Shown: piece after piece, positions 33,771 through 42,690 of the stretch | How the letters are laid out: every line of letters begins with the position of its first letter | Numbering within the stretch: position 1 is the first letter of the stretch | Origin: Rhizobium sp. 2MFCol3.1 | GTDB lineage: Bacteria; Pseudomonadota; Alphaproteobacteria; Rhizobiales; Rhizobiaceae | NCBI RefSeq assembly: GCF_000377565.1 | Contig: NZ_KB898365.1 | Location: forward strand, 1 to 64,000 | Reading direction: 5' to 3' | DNA length: 64,000 nt | Made by a program: the position numbers and the translations under genes | The notes under the pieces: model-generated | Told to the model about the DNA's origin: nothing | Databases searched by the model: none | What the model saw: the letters and a program-made list of their open reading frames with translations, nothing else

Positions 33771-34975
33771 GAGCTTGCCAAGACGGTGAGGGGACCCACT
33801 CGGCGAATTCCCGCATGCCCGTCCACTCTTGGAAACTCACCTACCACCGACATTCTCGGCATCGCCGTGAGTATCGCCGATAGGCCCTCCTCGAGCTCCG
33901 CCTTTGCTAGTGCTTCCCCTAGACACCTGTGTGGCCCGCCGCCGAAGGCCTGATGCCATTTTTGACGTGGACGATCGATTACAAAGCAATCCGGATCGGT
34001 GTATCGGTCTGGATCGCGCATCGCAGAAATCGATGACAGGGTGATGACTGAACCTCCGGGAACTGTCATCCCATCAAGAACGATATCATCTGTAGCAAAG
34101 CGAGTTATCGACGCAACCGAAGGCTCAAAGCGCAACGACTCCAGTACGGCAGAGGGAATCAACGATGGATCGTCGCGAACGGCCTGTAGCTGATCGGGGT
34201 GCTGGAGAAGAAGCGAAACAAGGATGACCATTGCTGCGCGCGTGGTGTCCGTTCCGCCAATAATCACCGTTACTAGCTGCTGTATTTCTTCCGCTGCAGA
34301 GAGGTTGCCGAGTTCATCGACTGCTCGGATGTACCTTGATATGAAATCGTCTTTTGGTCGTGCGCGGCGCGCGGCCACGAGTGATTCCACGTACGCCATC
34401 AGCTCGGAAGCTGCTTCGTTCAGGTCAGGGAGCTCGTCCATCGCCCATGAGGGGCTGATAGCACGCGAAACCCTGTATACCACGTTTGTGAAATGCGGAA
34501 TGTCGCTCGGATCGATGCCCAAGATCGATGCAATTGTAGAGGCAGGCAAAAGCGACGCGAAACCGTCTCGTATCTCGAACGGACTACGGAGATCGGCTGC
34601 CTGAAGTATCGCTTCGCATTGCGCTTTGATCATCGGACGCAATTCCTCGATCATGCGGAAGGCAAATTGACGCGTCATTGGCGTTCTACGGTTACGATGG
34701 ACCTCGCCGTTTGAAAACAGCATGCTGCCTTGGACTAGGTCGAATAGGCTACCGTGGGTCACGCCCCGTAAGGTCAGGGCCTGTGTTTCGATCTGTTTAG
34801 TCGCCGGATGGACTAGCAATTCGTCCACATCGTTTGCGCGAAGGATCAAATAGATGCCATCCGACCGGCGGAAGAACGGCATCTGGTTCCTCATTGCCCC
34901 AAGGATAACGTGAGGACTTTCATCGAGCTGAGCCATTGTCAGGTTCTCAGGTTCGAAATTTAGTGTGTTTTGCAT
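33767..34975 (-). CDS. Cytochrome P450
   Basis: Soluble bacterial haem monooxygenase. The haem loop FGGGPHRCLGEALA, the I-helix oxygen site GGTDTTRA and the K-helix ESLRFEP are intact, and 402 residues is normal. Ferredoxin and ferredoxin reductase are not adjacent. The ATG at 34975 has GGAGG 6 bp upstream, so the frame further upstream is not used. It lies 95 bp downstream of epoxide hydrolase 2; epoxides are typical P450 products, which fits a shared oxidation and detoxification route. Confidence 0.92.
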   Translation of the reverse strand: MQNTLNFEPENLTMAQLDESPHVILGAMRNQMPFFRRSDGIYLILRANDVDELLVHPATKQIETQALTLRGVTHGSLFDLVQGSMLFSNGEVHRNRRTPMTRQFAFRMIEELRPMIKAQCEAILQAADLRSPFEIRDGFASLLPASTIASILGIDPSDIPHFTNVVYRVSRAISPSWAMDELPDLNEAASELMAYVESLVAARRARPKDDFISRYIRAVDELGNLSAAEEIQQLVTVIIGGTDTTRAAMVILVSLLLQHPDQLQAVRDDPSLIPSAVLESLRFEPSVASITRFATDDIVLDGMTVPGGSVITLSSISAMRDPDRYTDPDCFVIDRPRQKWHQAFGGGPHRCLGEALAKAELEEGLSAILTAMPRMSVVGEFPRVDGHAGIRRVGPLTVLASS

Positions 34976-35070
34976 CGTCGCCTCCATGATTGGGGACGAC
35001 GATGCCTTCGCGATGTTCCGTATGCGTAACAAAAAGCCGCACGTTTGTTGCAGGTGTAATGTCCGAGGCT

Positions 35071-36384
35071 CTATCGGAGCGAGTTGAAGGCGGCCCTCAG
35101 GTCCCTAGTCAGCGCCTCTGGCTGCTCCCAAGCCGCGAAGTGTCCGCCCTTTTCGTGTCGATTATAGTAGATCAGGTTAGGGAATGCCTGCTTTGCCCAG
35201 CTTTCGGGAGCTTGGTACAATTCGTCTGGGAAGGCGCTGACAGCGACCGGGAGCTTAACGCCCTTAGGCGCAAAGAACGCCAACTTGTTTTCCCAATAAA
35301 GACGTGCCGACGACACCGCAGTATTGGTCAGCCAGTAGAGAGTGACGTTGTCCAGAACGTCGTCACGCGTCAGGCCTTCTTCATGGCCATCAAATACGCG
35401 AGCGATCAACTGATAGCTCTTCGCATCATGATCCAGCATCCACGAGGCTAGACCGATCGGTGAGTCCTCTACTCCGTAAAGGGTCTGTGGCCGCGCGGTC
35501 ATCTCCTGTGCATAAGCCAAGCCGTGCTTGTAGAAGAAGTCCAACTGCCCATAGGCACGTTTCTCGTCGGCCGAGAGGTTCGCCGGGGCTGGCTTGCTCG
35601 CGTCCAACGATTTTTGGATTTCGTCTGGAACAGCGCCTGGCATGTTCGTATGGATGCCAAGAAGACCTGCAGGGGCTTGAACGCCCATCTGCTCAGTTAC
35701 CGCATCACCCCAGTCGCCACCCTGTGCAACGTACTTCGTGTAGCCCAAGCGCTTCATGAGTTCGGCCCATGTACGGGCAATACGACCGGGCTCCCACCCC
35801 AGTTCGGTAGGCTTTCCGGAGAATCCGTACCCCGGCAAAGAGGGAATCACGACGTCGAACGCGTCAGCCTCAGTCCCGCCGTGGGCAGTGGGATTCGTCA
35901 GCGGATCAATGATTTTCAGTTGCTCGATGATCGAACCCGGCCAGCCGTGCGTGACGATCATTGGCAACGCGTTTTTGTTCTTAGACTTCACATGAATGAA
36001 GTGGATGTCCACGCCATCGATATTGGTGACGAACTGGGGAAGGCTATTTAGCTTCGCTTCCACGCGACGCCAGTCGTAGTCGGTAGACCAATACGCTGCC
36101 AGCTTTCTCATTGTTTCGCGCTGGACACCTTGGGTGTCGTCTTTGACCAATTCTTGGCTCGGCCATTTCGTGGCCGAGATACGTCGACGCAAGTCAGCAA
36201 GTTCTTCGTCGGTGGCGTGATACTGGAATGGTCTGATGGACTTGTCGTCCGGCCCTTTCATCGAGAGATCGGCAGCGGGGGTGGGCGTGGCGGCAGTCTC
36301 GGCGTGTGAGGACATTGGCAGTCCAGTGACAATGAGCAGCGCAGTGGTTGCGATGAGTCTGCTGAGATTGGAATTGGTCAACAT
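35071..36384 (-). CDS. Epoxide hydrolase (EHN-type, Sec-exported)
   Basis: Paralogue of the enzyme at 15514. A Sec signal peptide (residues 1-28, ending SSHA-E) replaces the Tat-like one. The EHN domain begins near residue 50; HGWPGS forms the oxyanion site, D224 in GGDWGD is the nucleophile and GGHFAAWEQP holds the histidine. 437 residues. GGAG lies 7 bp before the start. It sits between the amidase and P450 genes on the same strand, with gaps of 115 and 95 bp, probably one transcription unit. Confidence 0.92.
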   Translation of the reverse strand: MLTNSNLSRLIATTALLIVTGLPMSSHAETAATPTPAADLSMKGPDDKSIRPFQYHATDEELADLRRRISATKWPSQELVKDDTQGVQRETMRKLAAYWSTDYDWRRVEAKLNSLPQFVTNIDGVDIHFIHVKSKNKNALPMIVTHGWPGSIIEQLKIIDPLTNPTAHGGTEADAFDVVIPSLPGYGFSGKPTELGWEPGRIARTWAELMKRLGYTKYVAQGGDWGDAVTEQMGVQAPAGLLGIHTNMPGAVPDEIQKSLDASKPAPANLSADEKRAYGQLDFFYKHGLAYAQEMTARPQTLYGVEDSPIGLASWMLDHDAKSYQLIARVFDGHEEGLTRDDVLDNVTLYWLTNTAVSSARLYWENKLAFFAPKGVKLPVAVSAFPDELYQAPESWAKQAFPNLIYYNRHEKGGHFAAWEQPEALTRDLRAAFNSLR

Positions 36385-36498
36385 TAGGTTCTCCAGTTTA
36401 AGTTGGGAGTTCGCTTTCCATGGCGCGCAAAGGCTCGCCCGATCGCCAGCGGCGATCGGTGAAGTTTGGTATCTGGCTAGGGCCGTAGGATGCCTTAT

Positions 36499-37821
36499 CT
36501 AAACCCCATAAAGCCCACGTGGGAATGACCCAAGGCCAAGTCGGTCGAGGGCTGACAGCGGCGCGCGGAATGTGACCCTGACAACACCGGGATTACGCCC
36601 GATCTCGATTGCGCCCGCGACGGTCGCTCGATTTCTGACTTCATCGAAACTCATCCCAAGAACTTCGGCGGCGCGGGTAAGTCCGTTGTCGGTGGCCTTG
36701 TTGAGGTCGGCTCCGGTGCCGATGAAAGTGACCGGTGCATCTGCTTCGATCTCCGCAACACCATGTCGGGCGGCTACAGCTCGAGCAGAATGAAGCTCAT
36801 TCTCCGTAAGCGGCCGAGCGAGATAGGGTAGGTCGTCAGCTACAGGGAAGAGTATCGGACCGTCAATTTTCAGTCCCTTGATCACATGGACTTCCAGGAC
36901 CGCAGTGCCAGCCACGTCTGCCGTGTGTCCGGCGATTTCACCATCCCCTTGGAATGCGTGCATGTCGCCTAGATAAATGCCTGCTCCCGGTACTTTCACG
37001 GGGCAGATCAAGACCGCGCCTTCACGAACCGTATTCACGTCCAGATGGCCGTCTGTCTTGTTAGCCAGCAACTGCTCTTCGGTTAAAGAGTACTCGTGCG
37101 GTGCATCCAGAAGAAAAGCGCCGAAATCCCCGGCATTGTGTGAGTCCGGCATCGCGATAGACGGGGTAGTGCCGAGTTGGCCGAGGAACGGACGCAGGCG
37201 TGTGGCCACAGCAACCAAATCGGAGGGAGCAAAGGTCAGAACCGGGTTCTGGACGGACGTATCGGGCACGGCCATGACCGCTGCGGCTCGATGTGCCATT
37301 TCCTCTGCGGCGGACTTGCCGACAGTTAGACCGACCGTCCGCTCGTCGTCGAATGCGATTGTATAGCCGTGCGCGATCGTGAACGGTGTCGCGTCGGCAC
37401 CGCATTTTACGCATCGGATAGCAGTTTGACCGATCCCTTCGATCCTTGTATCCGGCCATTTAGTGCCGCAGCCAGGGCAGACACCCGCGCAGAAAGGGTC
37501 TCCGTTGAAACGTCCCGCCATCGCCTCGTCACTTCCAGAGGCCGAAGCGGACGATGTGACTACCAGCGATCTGATTCTGATAGCGATCGCGTCGCCAACC
37601 TCTGCTCCCTCTACCGCTACAGGTCGGGTTACCTCATGGCCACCACGGATGGCAGGAGTGATCATCGGCCCCCAGCAGCCCGGTGCCGTGTTGGCAATGA
37701 TAATACCGCCGTCGGCGACCGGCCCCAACATCGGTAGCGCAGGGTCCAAAACCCCGTTAGTCAACTCTGTAACAAAAACCGACCTCGCGCCGACCGTGCT
37801 GCTTTTCGATCTATCTGTCAT
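36499..37821 (-). CDS. Acetamidase/formamidase family protein
   Basis: FmdA/AmdA-type amidase that releases ammonia from short amides. The family centre GIYLGDMHAFQGDGE lies near residue 280. A CPGCGTKW...CVKCG zinc-ribbon-like insertion (around residues 120-145) is unusual and could bind metal. About 440 residues. The start at 37821 has GGAGG 5 bp ahead; the frame runs further to 37887 without support. First gene of the amidase-epoxide hydrolase-P450 run, with a TGTA-N6-TGTA box 99 bp upstream. Confidence 0.88.
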   Translation of the reverse strand: MTDRSKSSTVGARSVFVTELTNGVLDPALPMLGPVADGGIIIANTAPGCWGPMITPAIRGGHEVTRPVAVEGAEVGDAIAIRIRSLVVTSSASASGSDEAMAGRFNGDPFCAGVCPGCGTKWPDTRIEGIGQTAIRCVKCGADATPFTIAHGYTIAFDDERTVGLTVGKSAAEEMAHRAAAVMAVPDTSVQNPVLTFAPSDLVAVATRLRPFLGQLGTTPSIAMPDSHNAGDFGAFLLDAPHEYSLTEEQLLANKTDGHLDVNTVREGAVLICPVKVPGAGIYLGDMHAFQGDGEIAGHTADVAGTAVLEVHVIKGLKIDGPILFPVADDLPYLARPLTENELHSARAVAARHGVAEIEADAPVTFIGTGADLNKATDNGLTRAAEVLGMSFDEVRNRATVAGAIEIGRNPGVVRVTFRAPLSALDRLGLGSFPRGLYGV

Positions 37822-37919
37822 CGCATCCTCCTCTATCGCACCGGCCATCTTCCGGGCCGGACGCTCAGAGGTGTATGAGGGATTCACGTATCTCCCATGT
37901 GTCTAACGATCCCTACATT

Positions 37920-37933
37920 TGTAACCGTGTGTA
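37920..37933 (+). promoter_or_regulatory. TGTA-N6-TGTA box between amidase and SSS symporter genes
   Basis: TTTGTAACCGTGTGTAGATG, very similar to the boxes at 6166 and 57653 and in the same orientation relative to its minus-strand gene. Two more GATACAA words 11 bp apart follow at 37975-37992. The region is divergent, so the symporter could share control. Confidence 0.5.
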
Positions 37934-38122
37934 GATGGTGGCTCCTAAAGCAGGCCAATAAAAGACTATGAGATACAAAGCCGATACAATTGCTCGCATC
38001 AAAACTAGCATAATTTTCTACTAAAACTGTAGAATAATTATTCGAGATCTCTTGTTTCGTTATCGCGTTGGCTAACGTTCGCGCCTCACGCATTTGCGTC
38101 GCGTTACAGGGGACGGAAACCA

Positions 38123-39640
38123 ATGGACAAAACTACACTACAGATTACACCGGGGCTGACGCCTTTTCTCGGTTACTCGCTCTTGATCGGGCTCGGCGTA
38201 GCCAGCTTGCTGCTCGCTTTTTTCATCAAACAAGTTCTTGTGCGAAACACGCACGACTTCATTATCTCCGGTCGAAAAATAGGCTTTGGTTTTGGCGTTG
38301 GCTCGGTCATCTCAGTCTGGACTTGGTCGATGGCTGTGATGATGACGTCCGCGATGACTTTTGAATGGGGGCTTTCGGGCCTATTCTGGTTTGTCGTGCC
38401 AAATGGTCTCGCGGTGATGCTCCTTGTGCCGTTCACCCGCATTCTACGTCGACAGATGCCGAACGGCTATACCATCTCCGAGTTCACTAGAAATCGGTTC
38501 AACCAATCGGGTGTCGCGACATCTATTGTTACCGCCACTATGATCTTCGGTATTGTTCTCGAGATCCTCATCAACCTCAAGGGCACGTCGGTTGTCATGT
38601 CGACCGTGTTTGGTATCGATTGGACCTACGCAGCTCTCGTTGGCCTACTCGCGGTACTTGCCTATTCATACTTTGGTGGTCTTTGGACCAGCGTCATGAC
38701 TGGCACCATTAATTTGCTGATGATTACGGTCCCCGCCGCGATCATTGTCACATTGGCATTTGACGCCGTACCCGGAGGTAGCGTCGAGGTCATGCAGCGG
38801 GTTGGGCAGAGCAACCCCCATAACCTTTCTGTCCTTCGATGGGATGCCGCCGCGGGGTTTGGTATCACACTCGCACTCGGAATATTTGCAGCGGCTATCG
38901 CTGACCAGACCTTTTGGCAGAAAGCGTGGGCGATAAAAGCGGAATACGTGAATCGCACGTTCGTTTGGGCGGGGGCGCTTTTCTATCCCATCCCAATCGC
39001 GCTCGGAACGCTTGGTCTGATCGGCATCGCCTACGGACTGACCCCGGCTGACATCGGCGGTGACAGTGCTGCTATTGGCCCGTATCTGATTTCGCACTTA
39101 GGGCTACCGCTGTTCATCGTTGTCATCTACGTGTTGATGATCCTCGCTGCCTGCTACTCGACAATTGATGGCGCAAGCTCGGCTCTCTCGTCCATCGTCG
39201 CTATCGACATCGTCAAGCGTTTTGCTCCCCAGACCTCTGAAAGCACGCTGTTCCTTATCACGAAGGTTTCGATCCTGGTTGGCGGACTGGTTGCATTTCT
39301 TATTGTACTGTCGGGCGTGGATTTCACGACGCTGGTCCTGACTACATACGCTCTAAAAAGCTCCATCCTCCTTCCGCTCATCCTCGCGATCCTCTGGCCG
39401 CGCACGACGACGCTTGGCTTCGTGGCTGGCATCATCCTAGCGATCCTAATCGGAATGCCGATCCGTCACTTCTATGGCGATTTGATCGGAACGATTAGCA
39501 TTGTTGGGATCAGCGGGCTGACGGTGGTTCTTGGGGCTGTGCTTCAGCCTCAACGTTTCGACTATTCTAAACTAAGGCAACAGAAAGACATCGACGTCGC
39601 ACAGCCGTCGACGAGCCCAATCGCAACCCCGGCAGAATAA
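38123..39640 (+). CDS. Sodium:solute symporter (SSS family)
   Basis: Inner-membrane uptake carrier of about 505 residues with 13-14 hydrophobic helices. The early GRKIGFGFGVGSVISVWTWS segment resembles urea/Dur3-like and organic acid symporters of the family. The sodium-site region with conserved serines near TIDGASSALSS is present. An amide or nitrogen compound is a reasonable guess given the divergent amidase, but is not established. The next gene, 11 bp on, encodes a small membrane protein. Confidence 0.88.
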   Translation: MDKTTLQITPGLTPFLGYSLLIGLGVASLLLAFFIKQVLVRNTHDFIISGRKIGFGFGVGSVISVWTWSMAVMMTSAMTFEWGLSGLFWFVVPNGLAVMLLVPFTRILRRQMPNGYTISEFTRNRFNQSGVATSIVTATMIFGIVLEILINLKGTSVVMSTVFGIDWTYAALVGLLAVLAYSYFGGLWTSVMTGTINLLMITVPAAIIVTLAFDAVPGGSVEVMQRVGQSNPHNLSVLRWDAAAGFGITLALGIFAAAIADQTFWQKAWAIKAEYVNRTFVWAGALFYPIPIALGTLGLIGIAYGLTPADIGGDSAAIGPYLISHLGLPLFIVVIYVLMILAACYSTIDGASSALSSIVAIDIVKRFAPQTSESTLFLITKVSILVGGLVAFLIVLSGVDFTTLVLTTYALKSSILLPLILAILWPRTTTLGFVAGIILAILIGMPIRHFYGDLIGTISIVGISGLTVVLGAVLQPQRFDYSKLRQQKDIDVAQPSTSPIATPAE

Positions 39641-39651
39641 GGACAGTGAGT

Positions 39652-39993
39652 ATGTCGACCATAACAATCGTAATCATTGCTGGAGCGGTTTTGTCCACTC
39701 TCTACTTTGCGGCTGGCTATCTACGTGGGGTCCAGAACGCAATTGCGGATTTCCGAAACGGCAAGGACGATGAAGGTGTAGTGCCACAACATGGGCATTG
39801 GATTGCCATCGCGCTGGCATTCCTCACGTCGATCATCAGCATCGTCGGGATCGGGTATGCTTCCTGGTTCATCTACGTGGGGCCTTTTCTTGTCCTCGTA
39901 ACCACGCTCGGCGTTGGTCTAGCATTCTTTGTTGAGCGAAGGATCGACGCTGCAACGAAAGTGTCGACCCGGCAAACCGGAACATCAACTTGA
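39652..39993 (+). CDS. Small two/three-TM membrane protein, symporter partner
   Basis: Not assigned to a named family. 113 residues with a hydrophobic N-terminus (about residues 3-21) and two more hydrophobic stretches (50-70 and 73-92) separated by a charged loop. It follows the SSS symporter by 11 bp and precedes the monooxygenase genes, a position usually filled by small accessory subunits of such carriers. ATG at 39652 with AGGA upstream; GTG at 39646 is possible. Confidence 0.75.
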   Translation: MSTITIVIIAGAVLSTLYFAAGYLRGVQNAIADFRNGKDDEGVVPQHGHWIAIALAFLTSIISIVGIGYASWFIYVGPFLVLVTTLGVGLAFFVERRIDAATKVSTRQTGTST

Positions 39994-40011
39994 AGACTCT
40001 CGCAGGCTTGG

Positions 40012-41340
40012 ATGCAGTACATGGCTGAAAAGAAACGAGCCCACATTCTCGGATTTATCCAGAACGGCGTTAACAGCCACGCGACTGGGATGTGGCGGCA
40101 CTCCAAAGATAAGGTCGGGTGGAGCTACACCCGGCCGGATTACTGGGAGCACATGGCACGGACGATGGAGCGCGGTCTCTTCGACGCAATTTTCATTGCG
40201 GATGAACTTGCACCATACAGCAGTTACGGCGACAGCTCCGATGCCACGGTAAAGTGGGCTGTACAGTGCCCTACGCACGAGCCGTCGACCATCGTGCCGA
40301 TCATTGCGACTGCCACAACGAACCTTGGTATCGGAGTCACGCTTTCCACGGCGTTTGAACATCCTTATTCCATGGCTCGACGGCTTTCGAGTCTCGACCA
40401 TATATCTGGCGGGCGCGTGGCATGGAACATCGTTGGCTCATACTCCAAAAGTGAGTGGGATGCATACGGTGCCCAAATGGATGATCGCAGCAGAAGATAC
40501 GATCGCATCGAGGAGTACATTCACCTTTGTAAGCTTCTTTGGAATTCTTGGGAGCCCGACGCCATAATCGCTGACAAAGCGAGCGGCATCTTCGCCGATC
40601 CTGAGAAGGTGCGTGAAATCTTCCATGAAGGCGAATTTTTCAAATGCAGAGGTAGGCATTTTGTCGCTCCTTCGCCGCAGGGACAGCCCGTGCTTTGGCA
40701 GGCGGGGTCCTCGGACAGGGGAAGAGATTTCGCGGCACAGCACGCCGAGGCGATCTTTGCAATTCATCCCGACGTCGAGCAGATGCGAGCCTATTCGGAT
40801 GACCTCAATGCCCGCGTTGCTAGGTCTGGTCGCTCACCGGGAAGCGTAAAAATGATCTACGGCGTGCAGCCCATCGTTGGTGAGACAAGAGCTGAAGCGG
40901 AACGGAAGTTTGACGAGATACGAATGTTGCTGCCTCGAGAGGGATCGCTCGCGATGTTGTCTGGACAGCTGAGCGTTGACTTCATGAAGTTCAATCCTGA
41001 AACCCCTCTGGAAGACATCGCGATACCGGGCATACAGGGTGTAAAGGATGCTCTGGTCCGTTCAGGAGCAGGTTCGACCGTGACCGTCGGGGAGGCGGCT
41101 GACATTTATTCGATGCGTTTCGCCATGCCAGCAGTGGTGGGGACACCCTCAGATATTGCGGATCAACTCGAAGAGTTCATGGACGAAGGTGGGGCGGATG
41201 GGTTTATGCTTCTGGCGACCTACACTCCGGGTTGCTTTGAGGAATTCACGGATCTCGTGGTTCCCGAACTTCAACGTCGCGGCCGCTACAGAACGGCCTA
41301 CGCCGGAACTACCCTTAGGCAAAACCTCTTGCAAAATTGA
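40012..41340 (+). CDS. LLM-class flavin-dependent monooxygenase (NtaA/DszA-like)
   Basis: FMNH2-dependent two-component oxygenase of the bacterial luciferase superfamily, NtaA/SnaA/DszA/EmoA subgroup. Family marks: MERGLFDAIFIADE near residue 45, TAFEHPYSMARRLSSLDHISGGRVAWNIVGSYS (~105-135), and GQPVLWQAGSSDRGRDFAA near 225. About 440 residues. It needs a separate flavin reductase, which is not nearby. ATGs at 40012 and 40021 are both possible. It lies directly after the symporter pair, so its substrate may be what the symporter imports. Confidence 0.9.
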   Translation: MQYMAEKKRAHILGFIQNGVNSHATGMWRHSKDKVGWSYTRPDYWEHMARTMERGLFDAIFIADELAPYSSYGDSSDATVKWAVQCPTHEPSTIVPIIATATTNLGIGVTLSTAFEHPYSMARRLSSLDHISGGRVAWNIVGSYSKSEWDAYGAQMDDRSRRYDRIEEYIHLCKLLWNSWEPDAIIADKASGIFADPEKVREIFHEGEFFKCRGRHFVAPSPQGQPVLWQAGSSDRGRDFAAQHAEAIFAIHPDVEQMRAYSDDLNARVARSGRSPGSVKMIYGVQPIVGETRAEAERKFDEIRMLLPREGSLAMLSGQLSVDFMKFNPETPLEDIAIPGIQGVKDALVRSGAGSTVTVGEAADIYSMRFAMPAVVGTPSDIADQLEEFMDEGGADGFMLLATYTPGCFEEFTDLVVPELQRRGRYRTAYAGTTLRQNLLQN

Positions 41341-41348
41341 AGGTAAAC

Positions 41349-42668
41349 ATGACAGCGAAAAAGGCTCATCTACTTGGGTTTGTCCAGCATGGCGTCAACA
41401 GTCATGCCACGGGAATGTGGCGACACCCTAAGGACAAGGTTGGTTGGAACTTCGCCCGGCCGGAGTACTGGCAGCACATGGCTCGTACCATGGAGCGGGG
41501 GTTGTTCGACGCGATGTTCATCGCGGATGAACTTGCCCCTTACAATACACATGCCGACTCCTCGGATTTGACAGTTAAGTTCGCTGTCCAATGCCCTACG
41601 CATGAACCTTCGACAATTGCACCGATCATTACGGGTGCGACAAAACATCTGGGCGTTGGCGTCACGTTGTCCACGGCTTTCGAGCATCCCTACTCGATGG
41701 CCAGGCGCTTATCGAGTTTGGACCACCTTTCGGGCGGGCGCATAGCATGGAATATCGTCTCATCGTACTCGAAAAGCGAATGGGATGCGTATGGCGCCGA
41801 GATGAGCGATCGCGGCCACCGCTATGAGCGCCTCGAGGAATACATGGACCTGTGCTACAAGCTATGGACTTCATGGGAGCCAGACGCCATCATCGCTGAC
41901 AAGGAGAGCGGGATTTATGCCGATCCTGAAAAGGTGCATGAGGTCATCCATGATGGACCGTTCTTCAAGTCTCGCGGCCGTCACTTCGTCGCACCGTCAC
42001 CTCAAGGTCAGCCAGTGCTATGGCAAGCCGGATCATCCGAGCGCGGACGAGATTTCGCCGCGAAACACGCTGAAGCGATTTTTGCGGTCTTGCCGACCGT
42101 TGCAAGGATGCGAGAGTACAGCGCTGACCTCAACAGAAGACTTGTTGAACGCTTCGGGCGTCCTAAGGGAAGCGTAAAGCTGATTTTCGGTGTGCAGACA
42201 GTCGTTGCCGAGACCAGGGAAGAAGCGCAGGCTAAGTACGATCGGATCAAGGCATGTATCCCGCCTGAAGGTGCCTTGGCTTGGATGTCTGGCCATTTCG
42301 GCCTCGATTTCTCTAAGTACGACCTCAACGAGCACATTCAGGACATCGAGGTGCCCGGGATACAGGGCTTGTTTGAATCGATACTGTATGCTCGTGATGG
42401 CGAGCCGGTCACTATCGGCGAGGCTGCGATCATTTACGCGCAAGGTATGGGCATGCCCGTCCTTGTCGGGACCCCCCAAGACATCGCCGATAAACTCGAG
42501 GTTTTTATGGACGACGGTGGTGCGGACGGGTTCATGCTGATCGCTACGTACACACCGGGGTGCTTTGAAGAATTCGTTGATCTGGTCGTGCCGGAGCTAC
42601 AGCGCCGAGGGCGGTACCGTACTGAATACAGCGGTGCCACGTTGCGCGAGAACCTGCTGGCAAATTGA
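41349..42668 (+). CDS. LLM-class flavin-dependent monooxygenase, tandem paralogue
   Basis: Second copy of the upstream gene, roughly 70% identical by eye through MWRHPKDKVGW, TAFEHPYSMARRL and GRHFVAPSPQGQPVLWQAGSS. The two genes are 8 bp apart; GAAGG lies just before the ATG at 41349, overlapping the previous stop codon region, so they are translationally linked. The two may form a heteromer or oxidise successive intermediates. Divergence is strongest at residues 265-300 and 320-350. Confidence 0.9.
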   Translation: MTAKKAHLLGFVQHGVNSHATGMWRHPKDKVGWNFARPEYWQHMARTMERGLFDAMFIADELAPYNTHADSSDLTVKFAVQCPTHEPSTIAPIITGATKHLGVGVTLSTAFEHPYSMARRLSSLDHLSGGRIAWNIVSSYSKSEWDAYGAEMSDRGHRYERLEEYMDLCYKLWTSWEPDAIIADKESGIYADPEKVHEVIHDGPFFKSRGRHFVAPSPQGQPVLWQAGSSERGRDFAAKHAEAIFAVLPTVARMREYSADLNRRLVERFGRPKGSVKLIFGVQTVVAETREEAQAKYDRIKACIPPEGALAWMSGHFGLDFSKYDLNEHIQDIEVPGIQGLFESILYARDGEPVTIGEAAIIYAQGMGMPVLVGTPQDIADKLEVFMDDGGADGFMLIATYTPGCFEEFVDLVVPELQRRGRYRTEYSGATLRENLLAN

Positions 42669-42690
42669 GCCGAAGTACGCCAATCCCGAC

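Noticed and set aside
34990..35070. Possible TGTA-type box upstream of P450 (TGTTGCAGGTGTAA)
   Set aside because: The spacing is 5 rather than 6 and one half-site is altered; it is probably chance within the short gap between co-transcribed genes.
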